NCBI GenBank assembly: GCA_010279815.1
Contig: QEOQ01000141.1
Location: forward strand, 620,001-684,000
Direction of reading: 5' to 3'
DNA length: 64,000 bases
Source of the DNA: Brachionus plicatilis
Taxonomy: Eukaryota > Rotifera > Eurotatoria > Ploima > Brachionidae
Position numbers and translations under genes: made by a program. A model generated the notes under the pieces. The model was not told the DNA's origin and ran no database searches. It saw only the letters and a list, made by a program, of their open reading frames with translations. Shown piece after piece: positions 57,442 through 64,000 of this stretch. The first letter of the stretch is position 1; each line of letters starts with the position of its first letter.

Positions 57442-57596
57442 CTCTAAAAATTAATTTCAATAGAGAAACTACGGCAATTAATTTTTCTAATAAATAACTA
57501 AGAAATCAATCAATTGTTGATAATTACGAGTAGCTTAAATTTCATGAAAATTTATCTGCAAAAAAAAAATCTTTAAAATTTTGAAAATTGATTAAA

Positions 57597-58727
57597 ATGT
57601 GCGATGATGAAATTCCTGCTATCGTGGTCGACAATGGCTCAGGTATGTGCAAAGCCGGATTTGCTGGTGATGATGCACCAAAAGCTGTTTTCCCATCAAT
57701 TGTAGGAAGACCTAAACATCACGGTGTAATGGTAGGCATGGGTCAAAAGGATTCTTATGTTGGCGATGAAGCACAATCAAAAAGAGGTATTCTTACTCTT
57801 AAATATCCAATTGAACATGGCATTGTTACCAATTGGGATGATATGGAAAAAATTTGGCATCACACTTTTTTCAACGAACTAAGAGTAGCCCCGGAAGACC
57901 ATCCAATCTTGCTCACTGAGGCGCCTTTTAATCCAAAAGGAAACAGAGAAAAAATGACTCAGATAATGTTTGAGACTTTCAACACACCGGCTATGTATGT
58001 CGCTATTCAAGCTGTATTATCTCTCTATGCTTCGGGTCGCACAACTGGCATTGTGTTGGATTCAGGCGATGGTGTCTCTCACACAGTTCCAATTTATGAA
58101 GGCTATGCCTTACCACATGCCATTATGAGAATCGATCTGGCTGGTCGTGATTTGACCGACTATTTGATGAAAATTTTGACCGAGCGTGGCTACTCATTTG
58201 TCACCACAGCTGAAAGAGAAATAGTTAGGGATATCAAAGAAAAATTGTGCTATGTGACTCTGGATTTTGAGGCCGAAATGCAAATGGCAGACTCTTCAAC
58301 AGGTTTGGAAAAAAATTATGAACTGCCTGATGGTCAAGTGATTACAATTGGCAGTGAAAGATTTAGATGCCCCGAGGCCCTGTTTAATCCTCAGCTGCTT
58401 GGTTTGGAAATTGTCGGAGTTCAAGAAACAACTTATAATTCTATAATGAAGTGCGACATTGACATCCGAAAAGATTTATACTCAAATGTGGTCTTATCAG
58501 GTGGCTCAACTATGTATACTGGCATAGCTGATAGAATGCAGAAAGAAATAACTACATTTGCTCCAAATTCAATGAAAATAAAGATAGTAGCTCCTCCAGA
58601 GAGAAAGTACTCTGTTTGGATCGGTGGTTCTATTTTGGCTTCTTTGTCCACTTTTCAAACTATGTGGGTATCGAAACAAGACTATAATGAATCAGGTCCA
58701 TCTATTATACATAGAAAATGTTTTTAA
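57597..58727 (+). CDS. Actin, divergent intronless paralogue (376 aa)
   Basis: Cytoskeletal ATPase that polymerises into F-actin. The length is the 376 aa of cytoplasmic animal actins and it starts [16 protein letters not shown]; the ATG at 57597 is chosen by that homology. The ATP-binding DNGSG and LDSGDGV loops, the His73 region ([20 protein letters not shown]), the GYALPHAI block and the C-terminus HRKCF are all present. Sites usually near-invariant are altered: KHHGVMVG in the D-loop (normally RHQGVMVG), the region after [35 protein letters not shown], and the last 30 residues ([13 protein letters not shown]). No introns, no stops and good codon use argue for a functional paralogue, perhaps derived by retroposition and tissue-restricted; that is inference. 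Confidence 0.97.
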   Translation: MCDDEIPAIVVDNGSGMCKAGFAGDDAPKAVFPSIVGRPKHHGVMVGMGQKDSYVGDEAQSKRGILTLKYPIEHGIVTNWDDMEKIWHHTFFNELRVAPEDHPILLTEAPFNPKGNREKMTQIMFETFNTPAMYVAIQAVLSLYASGRTTGIVLDSGDGVSHTVPIYEGYALPHAIMRIDLAGRDLTDYLMKILTERGYSFVTTAEREIVRDIKEKLCYVTLDFEAEMQMADSSTGLEKNYELPDGQVITIGSERFRCPEALFNPQLLGLEIVGVQETTYNSIMKCDIDIRKDLYSNVVLSGGSTMYTGIADRMQKEITTFAPNSMKIKIVAPPERKYSVWIGGSILASLSTFQTMWVSKQDYNESGPSIIHRKCF

Positions 58728-58785
58728 TTTTTTTTAGTGTTAAACTATTTATTTGTTCCATATTTAATTTTAAAACAATTGTTAA

Positions 58786-58791
58786 AATAAA
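58786..58791 (+). promoter_or_regulatory. Poly(A) signal of actin
   Basis: AATAAA lies 58 nt after the actin stop and only 81 nt before the next gene's ATG. Confidence 0.6.
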
Positions 58792-58872
58792 TTTGATTTT
58801 TTATAAATTTTCTCCTTGGTTACTCAAAAACTTTCTTAGCTAACTACCTTAGTGCTTCATTTTTTTTTAAAA

Positions 58873-61800
58873 ATGGAAGCTGGAAATACTCACAACGATG
58901 ATATATTTGTATCTAAAGTGAATAGATTTATAGATGAAGAATTGAGTCAAATCGAGCAGCATGTTTCTACATACGATAGACGGAGTAGATTTCTAATCTT
59001 CAAAGAAGCTCTTAATAAGGTAAACATTTCTATTAATTTTTATGTGACTTTATTAATTTTTAAAATTCATCTTTTAATTATAGAGTTGAAAAATATAATT
59101 AGAAATTTGACATTTAAATTAAATTATAAAAAAAATACTGAAGATAGAAGTTCTATTTTATTAAATAATAAAGTCACTCTGAGACTCAACATCACTTGTT
59201 TATTTAATTAATTTAGCTACTAGCGTTTCAGTAATTTAAGAAAAATTAAAAATCTCCTCCTAATCATGCAGATCGGAAAGACAAGATCAAATTTATCTTT
59301 TAACCAGACATTGTGAATTTTGGAACTAAAATTAAGCAAAATAAAAATGAAAAAACTCAATAGCTTTATTCAAAAGCTCGAAATTGGTTCTGTACAGACC
59401 TGTACAAAAGCCATACAAAAAAGTTCGAACAAGTCTTATATAAAAGTCAAGAGTTTGATTTGTTGGTCGGTCGGATAAAATTTGACCGGTCCGTAACCAT
59501 AACCGCATAATTTTCATGGGGAACTTTAAAAAAATTACACAAACCTTGACTTGTACTTTGTAATTTTTTTTATACTTGATTTGTCACTTTTAAACAACTA
59601 TGATTCTGTAAATTTTATTAGATAATGCATTCAATATATCTAAATTCAAAAACTCTGAAAATTAATTTAGATTCATTTTAATTTCTATGCTTTTTATGGA
59701 TTTTTGTGGAGACTTTATTTAGGTAATTCATTAAATCATCTAAAACAATTTTTTATAGAACCAATCTTGATTTTCCAGAAAAAAAAATTTTAATTTTTTA
59801 CATAAAATATTTTTTTAACTCTTTACTTTTGTGATTTACGACTGAAGTATTAAAAATATAGTATATGCGGAAACTAGACTTTCAAATGTGTTGGAATCGT
59901 AGATCTTCAATAATCATGCTGAAAAAAATAAAATTAATTTAATTTTTAATTAATAAGTGGCAAAAGTGATACGATAATAAAGTAAAATTTTTGTAAAATA
60001 TTTTTTTTAACTTAAATCTGTATTCCATACTGTATATAAAGATCTTTGCTTTCAGAATATATATCAATTGTATACATATATTATATTAAGAAATATCGAC
60101 CAAAAACTAATACCATTGTTTATTTAGGTTGAACATGTAGTAAGTGGTATTTTTTTTGAGAAAAATTTTTAAAGGTAGCTAAATTTTATCAAAAATTTAA
60201 GCGAACTGAGTGCATTAAAATTAAACTGTAAATTATGTAGATAAATATTTATATTTTCAATTTCTATTTAACTTAAATTGATTTATTTAAAACTAAGATA
60301 ATAGCGTATGCTCAAATTTATCGTAATTTACTAATCGATATCAAAAAAGGATACGAATACTGCATTGATGTATTCGAAAATCAAAATGTCGATGTAAAAG
60401 AGAAAATAGATGAATTACTGAAATATAAATCTTATCCAGAAACAATTTCTAATTTGAAAAAGAGTAAATTAGAATTTTTGCAAAAGTAACTAATTTGAAA
60501 AATATGTTCCTGAGTTTTAAAATTTAAGTTTTTAGATTTGACAGAACAAAATTTTACACACAAGAGCTTGAGCAAAAATTAGAATCACTAATTGAAAAAA
60601 ATGAAAAATTTCGCCCTAAAAAAAATACTAACAAATTTGAGTTTTTGATTGCCAAAGAAAAAAAAGAATCAGATCAACAAGAAAATAAAAAAATTGTGAT
60701 ATCAGGTATTTTTTAGTTTATTTATCACTTGATTTAAATTTCAAATATTTTTTTAAAGGTCTTAGTTTGGATAAAACAACCGATTTAGTTCATTTGGATT
60801 TTTTGCTCAAAGAAATTGAATACAAGATAAAAGAATTGAGCGTAGCACAGGCAGAAAAATATTCCAATAAACAACAGAAAAAAGATCTTGAAGTAAATTA
60901 AATTTTTTTTCTACAGTTCTGCCACGATAAAAGGATTTTCCCATAATGTTAAAAAAAAAGGCCAAAATTTCTTGGAAATCATACTTTTTCTTTTGCTTGA
61001 AAAATTTAATTTTTCAAACATTTTAACTTTATTATTTGAAAAATTGGATTTTCTTTTTGTAAAATTTGATAAATTTTCGAAAAAATACTTATTTTTTAGT
61101 AAGAGTTGAAAAAATTTGTTAAATTAAGTTAATTTTTTTTTAGAAACAAACACAGAAAATAACAAAAAAAATCCGCATGTGTATCCTAAATTTTTCAGCT
61201 TAAATTAAAATTAAAAAAAAATACAATTAATATTGTTTTAATTTACAAGAAAAGTACAAGTTTCTAATTAATTCTTAATTTGATTATCTTTAAAATTAGA
61301 TAATACTCTCCTATGGCAAAAGAAAGGAAATAATAACGAAATAATATTACATTATGTTCAGTAAATTAAACATAAAGACCCAAATAAGACACTCGGTTAC
61401 TAAAAATATCCTTAGGAGATACTTGAAATTAGAAGTAAGAACAAAATTAAATGCATTTAAAACAATTATTTTAAAAAAAATTTTAATATATGAGGATGAA
61501 TTATTACAATTTATTTCTAATGGTTTGAATTTTAAAAATTCGTGTGAAAAAGCTACTATTAGCGTAAAAAGAAGCGACCAAAATATAAAAATTAAAATGA
61601 TTAACCTGAATTTTGTATTCAAAAGTCTATAAAAAGACCATAAATTCGTACAGTAATAGTTTAAAAATTTTTTTAATTTAATCTTCTGTGTTAGTTAGAA
61701 AATAAAAAATTAACTTAATTTACCAAAATTTACAAAAAGAAAATCCAATTTTTTAAATAATAAAGTTAAAATATTTGAAAAATTTAAATTTTTCAAGAAA

Positions 61801-63206
61801 AAGAATTTTTTCTAAGAAATTTTGGCACCTTTTTTTACAATATTTGACAAAAAATCACGATAATAAACGTAAATTACCGTAAATTTGTGAATCGTTCCTT
61901 TTTGTTTTTTACTGTAATTTACGTTAATTATCATAAATATTTGTCAAATTACGGAAATTATCGTAAATCATGGTAAAATCCTTTTATCGTGGCAGCACTA
62001 TATTTAAAAATAACAAAAATTAATTTCTAGATCCATTTAATTGACAAAATAAAAGTGCGTGATGAGAAAAAAATTGAAAGCTATGCCATAAAAAATAAAC
62101 TTCAATTGTATAAACTTGCCATTGGTGTTGCCAAAGATTATTATGATAATAAAACCCAATACTCAAGTTTGCAGGATGCTCTCTCTAGATGCGTTATTGG
62201 CAATCTAATGAGACAATATAACCGTATTTAAATTAGGCTTGAATTTATTTTCATATTTAGAAAAATTTTAAGAAAATGACGATGAATTGGATAATTCGGA
62301 TGATTTTGGACTTGAACAAGAAGCAGAAATTATTCTTGATCATATTGAAAAATTTAACGATTTGTTCGAGAATGGAAAATACATCGATGCAGCCTATTTT
62401 GCAGTGGCTAGTCCAAAAAATATCCTTAGTAATATAGAAACATTGTATCGATTTAAAAGTTAGTGTTGAAAACAAAACTAAGAAAAATTCTAAATTTTTT
62501 AAAGACATTAGTGAAAAAATTGAGATGGATGCCAAAACTGATCCACTAATGGTATACTGCGAGGCGATGATTGATTCAGCTAGCAGCAATTTTAAGCCTG
62601 ATGAAGCCATTTCTCTTGAATGCATCAAAATTGCTCTGAAATACAACAAATTAGAGACATTATCGAGATGGATAGCATTTAGAAAGTAAATTTAGATAAA
62701 AAGAAAAATTTTAAATTAGTTAATTTTTTATTAAGATTAACTTTTTCGATTGAAGCTGGAAAATATATTGAAGAATATTCAAAATTTAATTTTAAAAATC
62801 CAAAAAACTCTATTGAATTAGCTCTTTTTGTCTATAATGAATGCAACGCCATATCTAGAGCTGCTTTGTGTCTAGCAAAACTGGGTAACTTAAAGAAACA
62901 TTAAATTTATTAATATATTAGCACAGACTTTTATTAAGTAAAAGTCATAAAAATGATTTTTAAGTAAAAATTAATATTTAATTTATATGCAGTTCTCGGC
63001 CGGGCGTCCACATGAAATTGAATTTTTAGCTTCCATGCAGTTCTGATCGCGGTCAAAATATTTTTTTTCCAGCAGGAAAGGATAAAAATAAATTGAGAAT
63101 TGACTCCTGACTTAAAAACAACTCTGTTTTAGAAGCACAAGAAGCAATAGTTATTTTTGATAAAACTTTAAGTAAAAAATTAGTTAATATAATTAAAGGA
63201 GGATAA
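58873..63206 (+). CDS. CLHC1: CLHC1-like protein (clathrin heavy-chain linker domain), 473 aa, nine exons
   Basis: Exons: 58873-59019, 60298-60485, 60536-60705, 60759-60892, 62031-62223, 62273-62458, 62505-62685, 62736-62884, 63133-63206; all phases agree (1422 nt). Residues about 10-115 resemble the TSNAXIP1 N-terminal domain (RSRFLIFKEALNKIIAYAQI ... IDIKKGYEYC). Residues 115-280 are charged and probably coiled-coil. From about 285 comes the clathrin linker-like unit ILDHIEKFNDLFENGKYIDA followed by AYFAVASPKN and NIETLYRFK, then helical repeats (MVYCEAMIDS, ECIKIALKYNKLETLSRWI). This N- plus C-domain pair defines CLHC1, a poorly studied animal protein of about 590 aa in human; this one is shorter. 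The last exon, giving a 25-residue tail, fits phase and splice signals but is the least certain. Intron 4 is filled by an inverted-repeat element. The gene lies 145 bp after the actin stop, same strand. Confidence 0.87.
60919..61995. mobile_element. Inverted-repeat DNA element (about 1.08 kb) in CLHC1 intron 4
   Basis: The ends are inverted repeats (ctgccacgataaaaggatttt at 60919-60939; complement ending at 61995). Longer subterminal arms (about 60950-61085 and 61715-61835) are also inverted and roughly 85% alike. The right arm has an extra block of about 130 bp rich in cgtaaatt units. A 92-codon frame sits in the unique centre. No target duplication identified. A non-autonomous or very small DNA transposon is the likely reading. 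Confidence 0.72.
61354..61632 (+). CDS. 92-codon ORF inside the inverted-repeat element
   Basis: The frame starts MFSKLNIKTQIRHSVTK and ends in TAA. It is basic and looks helical (ILRRYLKLEVRTKLNAFKTI). I do not recognise it; it lacks transposase DDE/D motifs and is too short for one. The opposite strand is also open over the same stretch, so chance in a stop-poor segment is possible. Its central place between the arms is what makes it worth noting. Confidence 0.3.
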   Translation: MFSKLNIKTQIRHSVTKNILRRYLKLEVRTKLNAFKTIILKKILIYEDELLQFISNGLNFKNSCEKATISVKRSDQNIKIKMINLNFVFKSL

Positions 63207-63280
63207 AGGAGAAAAAGGTAATCCTATAAAATGATGTCTTTGCTGATTTGTCTCTACAGAATTTAAAAAGGACTTTTATC

Positions 63281-63286
63281 AATAAA
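63281..63286 (+). promoter_or_regulatory. Poly(A) signal of the CLHC1-like gene
   Basis: AATAAA lies about 75 nt after the stop at 63204-63206. Confidence 0.45.
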
Positions 63287-64000
63287 AATCGTCTTAAATA
63301 ATGAAAAGCTTTTATAAGCTTTCATTATTAAACTTTAGCCTTTTCAATATATGGCTCTTCATATACACACTACCACGTTTTATAAATGAATATAATTATT
63401 TAGAAATCATTGATGACAGCTTTACCACAGCTTTACCCTCTTGTTCTATATTATTTATTAAGTTATGTTATATTTAAAAGTTCTTTAGTGTTTGACTCTT
63501 TATATAAAATATTTTTATAAAAATGTAAAACATTTTAATAGTATTATTTGTATTTTAATATTTTTTTTTGTTTTACCTTGTTCGAATTGAATTTAACAAA
63601 GCAATATAAAATTCACTGTTTTTTCTGTTCAAGACTAAAATTTGTTTCAGGAACGAAAAGTAAAAAAGAAGAAAATTAAAAAAAATTAAAATGGTTTTAA
63701 ATGGATTGATTATAAAATTTAAAAAAAAACTCACTTATGAAAATCCAAAATAAATATTTTCTAAGATGAGTAAATAAAAATAGACAAAATTGGTATTCAA
63801 TATACCAAATAAATAAAGATGAATTTCATTTAAAAAATGTTTCAAAAATATATTTGTTTTTTAATTCTTGTGTTATTTTTATTTATTCTAGAAAACATTC
63901 TAAGGCAATTTAGTTGATAAACTGTTGAAAAAATTAACCTTACATGTTGAATTTAAATTTAATAAAATTATAAAGAAATTTAATTTATTTTTTTAAAGGA
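63287..64000. other. AT-rich tail of the window
   Basis: No gene is supported. A short frame at about 63691 (MVLNGLIIKFKKK...) follows an acceptor-like caggaac at 63648-63654 but ends after about 20 codons. Confidence 0.4.

Larger units (their letters stand above)
54731..57596. other. Intergenic region between Cav3 and actin
   Basis: No gene. It contains two perfect short palindromes (55308-55336; 56117-56151) and a zone at 55360-55760 with repeated AAGATCTT palindromes. A less AT-rich patch lies at about 56350-56420. Confidence 0.5.

Noticed and set aside
62257..62649. 130-codon minus-strand frame
   Set aside because: Antisense shadow of CLHC1 exons 6 and 7, which carry the recognisable domain on the plus strand.

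Overview
This window is nuclear DNA of an AT-rich invertebrate animal, roughly three quarters A+T by eye. It holds intron-containing genes with GT-AG introns (mostly about 50 bp, some 1-3 kb), a T-type calcium channel, a globin, an actin, a CLHC1-like gene, and CR1/jockey-like LINE and Ty3/gypsy retroelements. No bacterial, organellar or viral gene block is present. The base composition, short introns and AG dinucleotides placed just before several start codons would suit a small lophotrochozoan such as a monogonont rotifer, but the species is an inference I cannot confirm.

Layout. 1-6395: AT-rich DNA without a recognisable gene. 6396-7871 (+): four-exon globin with a long N-terminal extension and an N-myristoylation motif. 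9324-10970 (-): intronless flavin-containing monooxygenase. 11776-11985 (+): short ORF behind a TATA box. 13612-16894 (+): multi-exon leucine-rich-repeat gene with two single-base frameshifts. 17650-17872: foldback (MITE-like) element. 19000-27565 (-): a nest of retroelements in which an intact Ty3/gypsy element (20414-26345, LTRs identical by eye, 5-bp target duplication) split an old LINE and lies beside the 3' end of a second LINE. 28-38 kb: gene-poor, with LINE scraps and a 120-bp direct duplication. 38021-54672 (+): a 19-exon T-type (Cav3) calcium channel of 2264 aa whose large introns carry foldback elements and LINE fragments. 57597-58727 (+): intronless, divergent actin. 58873-63206 (+): nine-exon CLHC1-like gene starting only 145 bp after the actin stop, with a 1.1-kb inverted-repeat element in one intron. 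63207-64000: AT-rich tail.

Exon models were built by hand from splice sites, reading frame and conserved protein motifs. The Cav3, globin and CLHC1 models each close in frame from ATG to stop. The genes do not form a single pathway; they are ordinary unlinked animal genes. The items most worth a second look are the N-extended globin with an insertion before its last helix, the gypsy element whose gag-pol ORF begins inside its own LTR and reads through the primer-binding site, the nested retroelements, the actin/CLHC1 head-to-tail spacing, and the inverted-repeat element carrying a 92-codon ORF.
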